From assembly GCA_004335835.1 (NCBI GenBank), contig RWJK01001956.1:1-64000 (forward strand): 64,000 bases of DNA. Reading direction: 5' to 3'. The DNA is from Scenedesmus sp. ARA3. Its lineage: Eukaryota; Chlorophyta; Chlorophyceae; Sphaeropleales; Scenedesmaceae. Shown here piece after piece: positions 12,201 through 24,164 of this stretch (its first letter is position 1; every line of letters starts with the position of its first letter). The notes under the pieces are model-generated. The model did not search any database and was not told where the DNA came from. It saw only the letters and a list, made by a program, of their open reading frames with translations. The translations under genes were made by a program, and so were the position numbers.

Positions 12201-13003
12201 GCAGCGGCCGCTCAGCACCGCATAAAGTGCGTGCTGCTGAGGCATCCAAAGGCATTGGAGACGCCACAACTGCTGCTGCAGCTGCTGCAGGCGATGGTGC
12301 CTGTTGCTGGCCAGCTGCTGCAGGAGGTGCTGGCGGAAGCACTGTCGGCTCTTCTACCTCCTCAGCAGGGCCTGCTACAGCAACTGCTGCTGTTGGCAGC
12401 AAGACAGCTGCAGCTGGCTGTTCCGCTGCAAGCGCAGCTTGCTCAGACAGATGGCCCTGCTGTTGTTGCTGCTGCTGCGAATCCTGCTCAGCACCTGAGT
12501 GAAGGACAATCAAAGAGTGTGTGGTTGAAGGGACAAGCTGCAATTCTGGATGATTGAAGAGTGCAGCTGCTGCTGGTGCACATACTGCTCTTGGCTCTGC
12601 ATTCACTCTTTCAAACTGTGAACAAGTGTCAGTGCCAACACAATGCTGCATGGCGTGCCTGTGACAGGCCAGTGAAAGCACTGCATTGCAACTTGACATG
12701 AGAATGCAAGTGCCAAAAGCCGATGTGCTGAAGCTTGATAAGGTGTTGCAAATATCAACGCCAAGCCTACCAGCATCACTTGTGTCAGGAGCACTTGAGT
12801 CGCCCAGGAAGTCGAAGTCCCTGCAGCAGCAGCACAACACAGCACAGCACAGCGGTGAGCGCGCCTGCTAGCTAGCACTGGCTGCCCACATCCTTGCCCC
12901 AGCTTTCAGAAGCTTACTTGGCTGTTACAGCAAACAATCTGTATGATGTCTGCCGTCCTGTGCCCTGTCTCCTTGGCACCAGGTCTCGCTTGCTGCCCCA
13001 CAT
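9288..13003 (-). CDS. CENP-C/Mif2-like inner kinetochore protein
   Basis: Exons 13003-12918, 12820-11151, 10911-10156, 9880-9770 and 9514-9288 join in phase (949 aa). An extra intron at 12770-12495 is plausible: GTAGGC donor, CACTCAG acceptor, length 276 and phase-neutral; it would remove 92 unusual residues. The decisive feature is a CENP-C motif at about residues 847-869 (GRRVSTRQRQKPMEFWRNER), matching the plant form RRSTRxxxxPLEYWRGER, which binds the CenH3 nucleosome through the Arg anchor and aromatic pair. The N-terminus is basic (MWGSKRDLVPRRQGTGRQTS). A long Ala/Glu helical segment resembling a coiled coil follows, then three copies of a (T/S)P(I/M)EG(I/V)PE motif. The last 75 residues contain a Gln/Glu-rich helix and an AT-hook-like GRGRPPGSKK. 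I see no C-terminal cupin dimerisation domain. Alternative: another CENP-C-motif protein. Confidence 0.8.
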
Positions 13004-13480
13004 TTTGCCCTGGAGCCGTAGCCGTCTGAGTAGCTGTAAAAGTTATCTTCAACTGCGTACTATGACTAGCGTGGCCAAGAGTTTATACACTGCACCTCAG
13101 TTCGCAACGGCCACAATGTTCTCAAGTAGGCAAGCTCGGCAATGGAGAACCGGTCGGAAACTTTTCACTATGGTAATAGTTGACAGTCAAGGTGTATGAA
13201 ATACAACGTTGCGGACGTGCTGTGCATTTTTGCACCATCAGCGTGCCCCGACGACCCGCCAGGTGACAGCTCTTAACTTAAAACTCCGAAACGTGCTGAT
13301 ACTCCGTGGAGAAACCAAAGCCACTGGCGTTGGGTGTCGGAGCGTGCCATGCCGTTTGAATGAAGTGACAACTTGGCATTTTCGCTGCGGTCACATGGCT
13401 TTCAATGGGTGTTCACACGTTGACGTGTTTTCCTCACTACTCTCTCGTTGGCCTCAGGCAGGTCACAGCCATACAGCATC
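13004..13480. promoter_or_regulatory. Divergent intergenic region, CENP-C-like / RsmE-like
   Basis: These 477 bp separate the start codons of two head-to-head genes, so both promoters and 5' UTRs must lie here. Base composition is more AT-rich than the flanking exons. No TATA box or repeated operator is evident. Confidence 0.45.
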
Positions 13481-15267
13481 ATGAGGACCCTTTGCTGCAG
13501 CAGCAGCGCTAGGGTCGCAGCATGTGCTGCCCTTGCACGGTCCCACATGCTCTCTAATACCTGGATAAACGCTCCGGCTGTCAGACAAAGTTTCTTGGTT
13601 CTAGCGGGCAGTTCAACATGGCTGCTACAGCAGCAGCAGCAGCACAGCAAGCAGACAGTGCGCTGCCGGCACTCTGCCCCACACCAGGTGACTTTGTGTC
13701 TCTATGCTTGCTTTCGTGCGTCTATCGGCACTTGCAATGCCAGATGTGCATTGGAAAGGTATGCGCTTGCTCCTTCGGCAGAGCTGCCTCACCATGGATG
13801 CTTGCAATTGCCGATACACGCACTGCAGGCAGCTGCAGCCAGCCCTGGCGCAGCAACAGCAGAACCACAGCAACAGCAAACAGCTGAAAAGCAGCTGCCG
13901 CGCTTCTATGCCCCACAGCTGCCCACATCCATCGGGGCAGCAGTGCAGCTGGAGCCGGAAGAGGCCCGCCATGCAGTGAAAGTGCTGCGCCTGAAGCAAG
14001 GCGACGCAGTAGAGCTGTGTGATGGCAAGGGCAGCCTGGTGCAATGTGAGGTGGCCTACACCGACAGGAGCTCAGCCACGGTGAGCTGTCAGGCACCCAA
14101 GCAGCATGCAGTTGCAGCTGACCGAGGTTGTGCGTCAGACAGTTGCAGCAAGGGCATTTCAGTCACAGCACGAGACTGCAGCGCCCGGCAGCGCTGCACT
14201 ACATCATCCAGCAGCAGACACGCTTGCGCAGGTCTGCTGCATCTGCACAGCTGATTAGCAGCCCCGCAGCAAGTCTGAAAGCAGCTGGCGTTCCTTGCTG
14301 ACTCTGCCTGCCCGCGTCTGGCTGAAACCTCGTCAACCGCCAACTGCAACGCCACCTGACTGCCCAAGCCAGGTCATTGCCACATCAGCGCCAGCAGCAG
14401 TGCCCTGGCAGGGTCCGCAGTGGGTTGTGGCAGCAGCCTGCCTCACACTCAAGGGCGGCCGCACTGACTGGCTCATAGAGAAGGCCACAGAGCTAGGAGC
14501 ATACGCCCTGCTGCCGCTGGTCACAGAGCGCAGCCGGACAGGCACCACCAAGTCAAAGTTCAAGTCGCTCAGCAGCAAAGGCAGCAAGCAAGCAGCAGCA
14601 GCTGCAGCTGTAGCAGATGGTGACGACTTCCAGCCCAGCAGGCTGCAGCGGCTAGCACTGGCAGCAACAAAGCAGAGCTTGCGTGCACATGGGCTGCAGC
14701 TGCTGCCCGTGACACAGCTCAGTGAGCTGCTGCCGCAGCTGCAGCAGGCCCCGGTCAGCCTGGTGGCCACTGCAGGGGGGCCGCCTGTGCTGCAGGCGCT
14801 GCAGCAGGCGGGCCTGCAGCAGCACATGGCAGACAGCCCGGCTAGCAACTTATGGTGAGTGTTGGGTTTGTTGCCTTGGACTTGCTTTGTGGACTTTCGC
14901 ATAAGCTGCCAGGAGTGCAGCACTGGTTCGACTGCCAACCTTTGCAGCGCACCCACCTCTGCAGCTTCCAACAAGTTGCGGCTACCGCCATATGCCAGTT
15001 GCCCGCACTGTTAGCCATGTGCAACAGTCTAAACATCATTCACCACTGTGTCATCCGTGTTCCCTTGGATGCAGGCAGGGGCAGCGCTGCTACCTGTTGG
15101 TGGGCCCGGAGGGAGATTTCACACCTGCTGAGGTTCAGGGCTTGGCAGATGCCGGGGTTCTGCCTGTGGGCCTGGGGAGCAACAGGCTGCGGACGGAGAC
15201 GGCAGCAATGGCACTGCTGTCTGCAGCAGTGCTGTTCTCGGACGCCTTTCAAAGTGAGCAGCAGTAG
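13481..15267 (+). CDS. RsmE-family 16S rRNA m3U1498 methyltransferase, probably organellar
   Basis: SPOUT-class enzyme that N3-methylates a uridine of small-subunit rRNA in bacteria. Exons 13481-13687, 13829-14080, 14373-14854 and 15075-15267 join in phase (377 aa). The N-terminal domain has the RsmE PUA-like signature LEPEEARHAVKVLRLKQGD and ELCDGKGSLVQCEV. The SPOUT domain carries KGGRTDWLIEKATELGA, the SAM-binding LLVGPEGDFTPAE and the knot motif GLGSNRLRTETAAMALLSA. A Lys/Ser/Ala-rich insert interrupts the centre (TTKSKFKSLSSKGSK). The first about 70 residues are Ser/Ala/Arg-rich with few acidics, as expected of a chloroplast or mitochondrial transit peptide, so the target is probably organellar 16S-type rRNA. 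I chose the ATG at 13481; an in-frame extension upstream starts only at a non-ATG codon. Confidence 0.92.
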
Positions 15268-15344
15268 AAGCGAGTGCTGCTGCCCCTGGCCCCTGTGAGC
15301 TGCTTATATGTTGGAGTTGAACACGGTCCAAGGTGATGGGCTTG

Positions 15345-15349
15345 TGTAA
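15345..15349 (+). terminator. TGTAA polyadenylation motif
   Basis: TGTAA, the usual green-algal poly(A) signal, lies 78 nt past the stop codon of the RsmE-like gene. Confidence 0.55.
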
Positions 15350-15616
15350 CTGCTGCACTCAGAAGGCCAGCAGCGCTTTGAGACGTGTCATTGAGAGTTT
15401 AACCCCAGTATCAAACATAATTGAGTTATGCGTGAGATTGGGCGCCACTGCAGCCTTTGAATCTGCACCTGGCAGAACCCTACCCCACAAAGGTCGCCCC
15501 ACCGCAGCACCAGCCCGTGTATCTATGATGTAATGAGCGTTCAACAAGCCGGAGTGCTACACAGTCATCATCGCTCTGAGTGCGTCTAGCACGACACGGC
15601 ACGGTGCTGAGGCAAG

Positions 15617-18600
15617 ATGGCGGGGATCATCAGCTACTGGGGCAAGCCAGAGCTTGCAGATGTGGAGGTCGTGATACGCGAAGAACAGATCGCTAATGGC
15701 AATCGCAAGCGCGGCCGTACGGGGCAGCTGGCGCTGCCTGGGCATAAGCTGGTGCTGTGTGGTGCAAGCACTGTGCTTGAAGCTCAGGGTTTGAAAAAGT
15801 GACATGGTAGTGCCTGACGATTAGCTACACGCGTGTGCTCACACCGCACAAGCGCTTTGGTTTGAACGATACAATCACTTTTGCTCCGGTTGGCATGAAT
15901 GGGTGTTACTAGTGCGGTACTTTCGTTTTGCAGGATCATTGCATTACACAAACAATCATTTGCAGTTGGTTCAGCAGTAACTTCCAGGATGACGGAGCTG
16001 CAGCGAATGTATATCACGCAATTTCTGCAAAACATGATGCAGCCTGAAAGGACCGCCAGCATGTCTCCAGACGAAGACAGAATAATTGAGCTGTGCATGA
16101 ACAGCACACGTGCTCATAGGAAGGACGAGGATGCGGAGCGGGCGGTGAAGCTGGACAAACTACTGCAGGCAGCAAAGGATAAGGGCAAACCCTGCAACCT
16201 GGAGCTGAAGACAACTAGTGGCTTTGTGCCGCTAGTTGTGGCTGCTCTCAGCAATGGACCTGCACGTGTGCGCGTGCTATTGAAGCATGGTGCGCGGCTG
16301 GGATGCTGTGGTCGCTGTGAAACCGCCGTACTGTGCCTGTAGCATTGCCAGTGCTGCTGCTGTTGCCACGTCTGCGCATCCTCCAGGCTCAATGGCAGCC
16401 ACGCGCAGCGGCAGCAGCAGCAGCAGCAGACTGTGATATGCCGTTGCACTTACTGAGTTACAATCAATGAGAGCCTTCGGACCGCTGCCAGCTGCGGCAT
16501 TAGCAGGTTCATTGCCGCCGACTTGTTTGTGAACAGGTGCTGATCCCAATGGCCAGAACAGTCACTGAGAGACAGGCGTGCACATTGCAGCAAGGTGAGT
16601 TGATGCTTGTTACGATCATTTTGTGTTGGACCAGTCTCCACCAGCATGCTTATGTGGCCATCCTGTGCTTGGCACGTGCCAAATCCTGAATCATGCCAGC
16701 ACAACTTCCAGTGCAGATGATGCAAGTGCTGCTGGCTACGACACCAGCATGGCATTTGCTACCAATCACAGATACGCCTGTGATATCTGCAAATCTACCG
16801 ACACCGCACTCAACAGGGCTATGCACAAACAGCACAAACAACATGCTGCATGTATGGCCAACAGCATCTACTGCAGCGCCTGCTACACACAACCAGCACA
16901 CCTAAAAGTGCAGCGCCGTTATCAATCGCCTGTTTGAATACATGTCTACATCATCCATACGTGCGTGGCAGGTACGGCTACACTGATGTGCTGAGGGTGC
17001 TGCACTCCTGCTGCACTCAACAAGCACACACCAGAACATGCAGCTTCACTCATCAATCACCCGTGTGTATACATATGTATATGCGCATGTATGTATCCTT
17101 TGCAGGTACGGCTACATCGACGTGCTGAGGGTGCTGCTTGAGGGTGGCGCAAACCCGCTGCTGCTGGACATCCACGGCCACAGCCCCCTGGAGATTGCAG
17201 CGCTGCCGCGGGACCCCCTCACGCAGCGCGAAGATTCAGCGCCGCAGCCGGCAGTGGTGGCGCTGCTGAGGCAGCATGTGGAGAAGTGAGCAGCAGCAGC
17301 AGCAGCAGCAGCAGCAGTCAGGCAGGCTTGTGTAGATGATTGGCGAATGTTGAAAGAGTGGTTGCATTTGGATGCATGCCAGCGGTTCAATGTGTTTAGC
17401 GTGTTGGAGCAGATGACGTGTGTGTTGCAGGGGTGCTGCTTGCTGTATTCGGTGGATGGGCGGGCTGGTGTTTGCCTGGCAGCTGCTGCCTGCTTCTGGC
17501 GGCTGTGTTGATTGTGCTGCTTTGTGGTGATGCAGTGCTGTGCGGGGGGAGTGCGGGCGTATGTGTGTGAGATCTGCCTGCTGTGCTGTGCTTGGGTATG
17601 CTACAGGTACCAGAATCACCTGCGCAGCAGAACTGCAAAGGCGCAGCAGAAAGGCGGCAGCAGCAGTGGCAGCGGTGGAGCCAGCAGTAGCTGCTACTGC
17701 AGTGGCACTGCAGCAGCAGCAGCAGCAGCAGCGGCAGCAGCAGCAGCGGCAGCAGCAGCAGCGGCACCGTCATCAAGTGCCTCTGGCGCAGCAGCTCTGT
17801 CCAAGGATGCATGCGACTGGTGTGGTGTAGTGCCGGAGGGGCGCAAAGTGCAGGTGGGCCGGGTTGCTGGCACAGCGATGTCATGTGGTCAATCACTGCC
17901 TGGTGTACTTCATGTGGAAGTGTGATGTAAAGTAGACTACTGTCAGCATCTTCCAGCTAGTGTAGCCGCAATCTCACCCGACACACGCCACGGGTCTGCA
18001 AAGAGGGCGCTTACATGTGTTTGCTGGCACCATCAAAGAAGTATGCGTCACAACAGGATGAATGTGTGTTTGGCTGCCCTGTTGTGCGCTATGCCGCCTG
18101 CAGAAGTGCTCGCGCTGCAGCCTGCGCGCGTACTGCGGCAGGGAGTGCCAGAGGGCGGACTGGCCCACCCACAAGTTCCCATGCGGCCAGGTGAGGTGGA
18201 CTGGGTGCAGAGACGTCCTGCAAGTTTGCAGGAAACATGGACCTGTTTCGCCTAGCTGTTGTTTGTACTGCATATTCTGGAACTGTACTGCTCAATGCTG
18301 ATGTGTATAACCCAGCCTTAGTTTGTAAAAACTAGATGCGCTGCGGACGGTTCTGCAGCCTCCACGGTCTGGTTTGCGTCGGAGCTCTGCAGCGTGCTGC
18401 TGCAGTGTGGTGATGCCACAGCGATGATGCATCGCTGCCAACAGCGCCGCCCATGCTTGTGCTGCTTTGTCTGCCTTAGAAGTGTAAGCATGACGAGGAT
18501 TATCAACCTGCTGTGTGCTGGTGGTGTTCTTCTGCAGATTGCGGACATCAGGGACCGCGTGAAGCAGCTGCTGGACACCTCAGCCTCCCACCCTGACAGG

Positions 18601-20174
18601 ATGCAGAGGGCCAGGACACTGGGTGAGGCTGCAGCAGCAGCAGCAGCAGCAGCTGGGACTGTGCAGTACCAGCTGCTCACTGTTCAGTGGTCAGTTCAAA
18701 ACTAGGCCAGACACGTATAGCCTGGTGCCACGCCCAACTCCATCAAGCTGTGCCTCATGCTGATTACAGCCTGTTGTCCTGTGTAAGTCATCCTGTACTC
18801 ACCTCACTCCGCCAGCCCTTGCTTTCTGCTGCTGACACAGCTGCGTGCGCGGCAACATAACAGCTGAGAGTGAGGCGGTGCACCGGCTGGCTCTGTTCTT
18901 TGCACGCTCCTGGCCTTCTGCTGCTGTAATTCTGCTGCTGCCCATCTCACCACATCTGCTGAGAGTGCGACTGTGCACTGGCTGGCTCTGTTCTCATGTC
19001 TGCCTTTCTGCTGCTGTGATCATGTGATCATGTCTGCCCTTCTGCTGCTGTGGATCGCCCCCGCAGCTGAGAGCGAGGCGGTGCACCGACTGGCTCTAGA
19101 AGCCAAGGTCATCCCGCAGCTGGTGGCAGCGCTAGAGAGCGATCAAATCATAACAGGAGGCTACCTGCCCAGCCTGATCGCAGTCAACGGCCTACTGCGG
19201 GACCTGACCGGTGAGCGCAGCGCACTACTAGGTATCATGGTGATGGTGTATTGCCTGTGCCTCAGATGCAGGCAGGCCTGCTTGAGTCTACACTGTTCTG
19301 TGCATGGTGTGACGGGAAGATCGCATGTACTGTGGGTGTTGACTGCTATATGGCTTGAAGGCTAGGTTGAGTCAACCGCAGAGCAGGCTGTGTCTCATAG
19401 CGGAGGCTGGCCATCCATGCCTGATGGCGATGGATTGAGCATCCTGTTCACATCCATTGAGTGTTCATGCCCAGAGGTTTTACACATGTTCAGGCAAGAC
19501 AGCAGGCAGATCCAATGACACCCAGAGCGCTTGGCATCTTCCTTGCTGTGTCGCATGCATGGCCTGCGGCACAGTTCAATAACAAGCAGAACTTTGTTGT
19601 GTGATACATGTAGCAATGCAACTTGCTGCCTGGCTGCGTGGCATGGCATGCAGCGATGGAAGCCCAGCCTCCCGGTGTCAGGCAGAATAATGGCATTCAG
19701 AGCGTGGCATCTTGCCTTGCTGCGTTGCTTGCACGGCCTGTGGCACAGATGAAAAAGCAGATCTCTCCTTTTCAATCCAACATGCTGCGTGGTTGTGTCG
19801 CATGGCCTGCAGCGATGAACGCAGCAAGCGGGCAGCCTCCCGGCGTCAGGGCCCCCACGCCGATGCGGCCGGTGGCTGTGGAGCAGTTTGTGGCTGCGCA
19901 GGGGCCCACCGCAGTGCTCAAGGTGAGATGTCATAACGTTATAACAGCAGCATGCTAGTGCTGTGCACTGATGATGTGGCTGTGGAGCAGTTTGTGGCTG
20001 CGCAGGGGCCCACTGCAGTGCTCAAGGTGGGAGCTTGTGACAGCAGCAGCGGAAGCGGCATGTTTAGCTGGTGCTGCTGCACTGCATAGTGTGTGATGTG
20101 CAATGTAAAACTGCTTTCTGGTGTAAGTAAGAGCTGTTGCCTGCATGTGTGCCCAGACTGTGCCACATTGTTGG

Positions 20175-20205
<31 letters not shown>

Positions 20206-21876
20206 CGCTGGCGCGCAGGGGCATGTGCGATGAGCAGCGCATTGACACCATAAGGGGTATCGCCTGTATCATGCTGCTGCGGCAAGGTGCGACCGCTTTT
20301 TCAAATCAACATAACCGCAGCCGTGCTTGCACCAGCAACAGTGCGCTGTTGAAGCATCTTGTGATGCATACGTGCCGTGTTTCAATGAGGCAACGTTGGC
20401 CTGCGCACAGCAGTAATGGCAGTCGTCATGGCTGTAGCATGCTGCACATTGCTGCTCTACTCACTATGTTAACACGCGTTGTTGTGGCCATGTTACACCC
20501 GTGTTACAACTGTGTTACTTTTCAACTTCAACCCTGCAGTGTCCACGCCGCTGGTGTCCAAGGGCCTGGCTCCGCAGGTGGTGCAGCTGCTGAAGCCCTT
20601 TGTGCAGGAAGGCAGCCGCAGCTTAATGACAAACTCGGCCTTCTGCCTGAGCCAGCTGCTGCGCACAGAGCAGCACCTGCTCAAGCTGCAGCAGCAGCAA
20701 GCAGCTGAGCAGCCGGCCGCAGAGCAGCAGCAGCGGGAGGTGCCGCCTGTGGCGGCAGCGGTGCTTGATCACATCAACTTGATGAAGCTAAAGGTTATTG
20801 CAAAAGTGAGCGTCATACCGCTTCTTGCCGCCCAAGTCTCAGCACAGCTCAAATGGAGTCAGTGTTTTATATCGATACCACATGTGTACTGCCAACCTCT
20901 GCCAGGTGTTCCAATGGTGTAGTGGTAGCGCGCCTGCGTGTGATCCCAGAGATCGCACGATCAATTCCTGCTGCGTGCATACAGTAAATATCACGCGCGC
21001 GCCTTAGCCTTAGCCTTAGCCGTCAGCCGCAGCCAAAAAAGTAAATCAACAGGGTATCTTTTTGGCTTGAATGCCCTGGCAGCACTTTGAGTTGTAGGCC
21101 CCTGGTGTGTGTGTGAGGCTGCTGCTTGTGTTCTGCTGTGTTTTTGCTGTGCTGCTGCATGGGGTGTCTGCAGTGCTGTCCTGTTTGGGCTGGCAACTGG
21201 TGGCTGGGTGTGCTGCAGGCCCAGTGGTGCATCTTGCTGCAAAGCACTTCATTTGTGGGGCACAGCCTTGGGCAGCTTGGAGTAGTTGGCATGGTTCCTG
21301 CTGGTGTGACTGCTGGGTGTGTTTTGCATGCAAAAGGAGGCCATTTCAGGCCATGTTCAGGCTGCTGGTGTTGGCAATTTCACTGGTATGCTGGGTGGTC
21401 CTGGAGAGAGTGTTTGGACCTGCTCAGCAGGGGGCTTGCAGCATGCATGCAGGTCATTGCTGCACTGGCTGGGCATCAAAATCTGTGACTTTTTGATGAG
21501 CCTGCTGCAGCATTCTTGTTGTAAAACACACATTTTTACCAAGACTTTTGAAGCTACCTTTAGCAGAGCCGCAGGGTCCTGGCAATTCACGCAAGGGATT
21601 CTTCTTCCAGGTTTGTGCCCTTCAGCTGTCTCTTCAGCTTTGCAAAATTGCCAAGCTGTTGGTGTAGTGCCCTCTGCGGTGCCCTGCTGGTATCGCAGTA
21701 CCATTTGTTTGCACTTTAACACTGCGCATGCCTGTCGAATGTTCCGCATGTGTGCTGCTGCAGGCCGCCGTGGAGTTCCTGCACGCTTTTGTTCATCCCA
21801 AACATTGCAAGCGTCCTGCTCGACCACTCCCTGTGTTTGCATGTTGGTTTCAAGTCTCCCGTGCGTGTGCTGCTGC

Positions 21877-21914
<38 letters not shown>

Positions 21915-24126
21915 CAGGCCACCATGGAGTTCTGGCCCTCGCTGCTGCAGAGCAAGCCCGCCTTCAAGGCGCTGCGGGTGCAGCAGCCGGCCGTGTTTGC
22001 TGCCATGCTGCAGAGCAGCATGATAGGAATGGCATTGGCTGCAAATGTGGCCTCGGCAGCAAGCCTAGCGACGCTGCAGCTGGTGAGAGGCCTGCACCAG
22101 TAGTTGTTTCCGTTGTTGGTGCTGTTGCGGCTGCTTTGTCGCGCACTCCCATAGCCTGGCCACCTGGCCCTCGGCTGCTTACCCCAGACAACAACCAATC
22201 ATTTGTGTCCTGCCAGTTTGAAGCGCCGTGCTCTGGTGCAAGCGGCGTGGCAGTGCTTGTGCATTGCTGCATGCTACCTTGTCATACAGCATAGCATAGC
22301 ATAAGACTGCTGTCCGTGCTGCGGATGTTGCGGCGGCGCCAGTAGTGCATAATGTGTCTGCTGCTGCCGCTCTGTGCCGTGCAGTGCTACAGGCATGGCC
22401 GGCTTGATCTGCTCAGCCAGCAGCTGCGAGCGCAAGCTGCATGGTTGCTTGGTGACGCTCAGCTGTCGCTGCGTTTGTGCTGTCTGCTGCCTCTGTGTCT
22501 GCTGCTGCCGTGTGCATTGCCCTGCAGTGCTACCGGCATGGCGGGCTGGAGCTGTTCAGCCAGCAGCTGCGGCCGCTGCTGCTGCGCTTTGCACCGGTGG
22601 TTGATGAGGATAGGAAGCCGCTGGGTGAGCTGTGCTGGCTGCTGCTGTGTTAACGACCTTCTAATGTATGTTTACTGTATGTTGCTGAAGGTTTTGTTAT
22701 GCTGCAGCAACCAAGGTTGACCAGATGAACTGCAGTGGCGCGCAGCACTGGATGTACGGATCATGCTCTCGGCCGTGTGCCTACAGGCTGTGGACAGACA
22801 GGAGTGCTAGGTGCTTGCCCGTGAATCTGGAGTGCTTGCTGCTCAACTTACAGTACTGTTTTGCCGCTACGCCTCGCACAGACTGCAGCTACGCGTTCAT
22901 ACACTGCACAAACTGCATGCATGTGCTGCAGGCATATACACGACGCCTCATGCCTCTGAGCCGATGATGCGTGCGCTCTATGCACTGTCATGCAGATTGT
23001 GACAGCTTTGTGGACGTGAAGGCCATTGGGCCTGACTGGCACATGCTCACGCAGCCTTTTGTTGCAACTGATTCAGTGGCACGTGTCTTCATGCACTGTA
23101 TGTGCTGTATGCAGATTGTGACAGCTTTGTGGACTTGAAGGCCATTGGGCCTGACTGGCACATGCTCAGCCGGGGGCTGTTCATCAGCAGCTTGATGGAT
23201 GCAGCGGAGCTTGAGTCACCCACAGTGCAGGTGAGGCTGGCTGAAACACAAAAAATTTACCGTCATGTTAACTTTTACATGCAGCACAGCATGAGCCGCC
23301 GATAGCAATGGTGAGCCCAATTGAACTACAATCAGCAAACCAGAAGCCAGAAATCCAAGATTGTGTGTGATTCAGGGCCGCAGTGTTGTGCTGCAACTAC
23401 TACAGCAGTGCTGGTGGTGTGGCACTGTTGGAATATCAGCTTAAAGTCGGCCGTCTTTGAAGGCTGTCTGCACCGCACCTGGCGCCGTCGAGCCAACATC
23501 CAGTAGGGCCAAACTGTGAACTGCATGAATCAATGCCGTCCCCTTGACGCACTCTGCTGCTCTGCTTCTTTGTGTGCCCTGCAGCTGGACACCTGCAGTG
23601 TGCGCAGCTGGCGCAGCGCGTGCCTGCTGCTGCGCGTGTGCTGGGACACAATGCCAGAGCTGCGCCCGCTGTACGAGGAGTTTCCGGAGCGGTTTGAGGA
23701 TGCAAGGAAGCGGCTTTCCAGGTACAAACGGTTGTTGGGTTTCTATAGCGCTTTGCTTGTAGTCATGAAAAGCAGTATGAGAAGTTGTCGGAGAGGTTGA
23801 ACGCAATGACGCGCCTGTCCAGGTATAGAGGTCTTCATGTTCTGCGTCAGTTCATGTTGTCACGAGATGTTGCAGAGGGGTTGGGCGTGGCAGAGAGGTT
23901 GGAAACAATGGAGCGGCTGCCCAGATGCGGAGACTGACGAGTCTCTGTGAGTTTTATCCACAAGGTTTAAGCCTTTGAGCCTTGTTTGGCTTGGATCGCT
24001 GGCACAGCTGATGCCAGCAGCACATGCACACATCCGCATTGCAGTGCTCCGCGCTGCACATGTGCCACTGCATACACAGCACACCCTTGTCTCTCGACAT
24101 GCATGAGAAAGTGCCTCACTCTCACA

Positions 24127-24164
<38 letters not shown>

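Noticed and set aside
18861..19099. Regularly spaced direct repeats considered as a CRISPR-like array
   Set aside because: The copies are diverged exon edges with homologous spacers in a eukaryotic intron; there are no uniform repeats or cas genes.
21001..21020. CCTTAG repeated three times and, near 60535, CCCTAAACC: telomere-like
   Set aside because: Too short, wrong or single unit; ordinary internal sequence.
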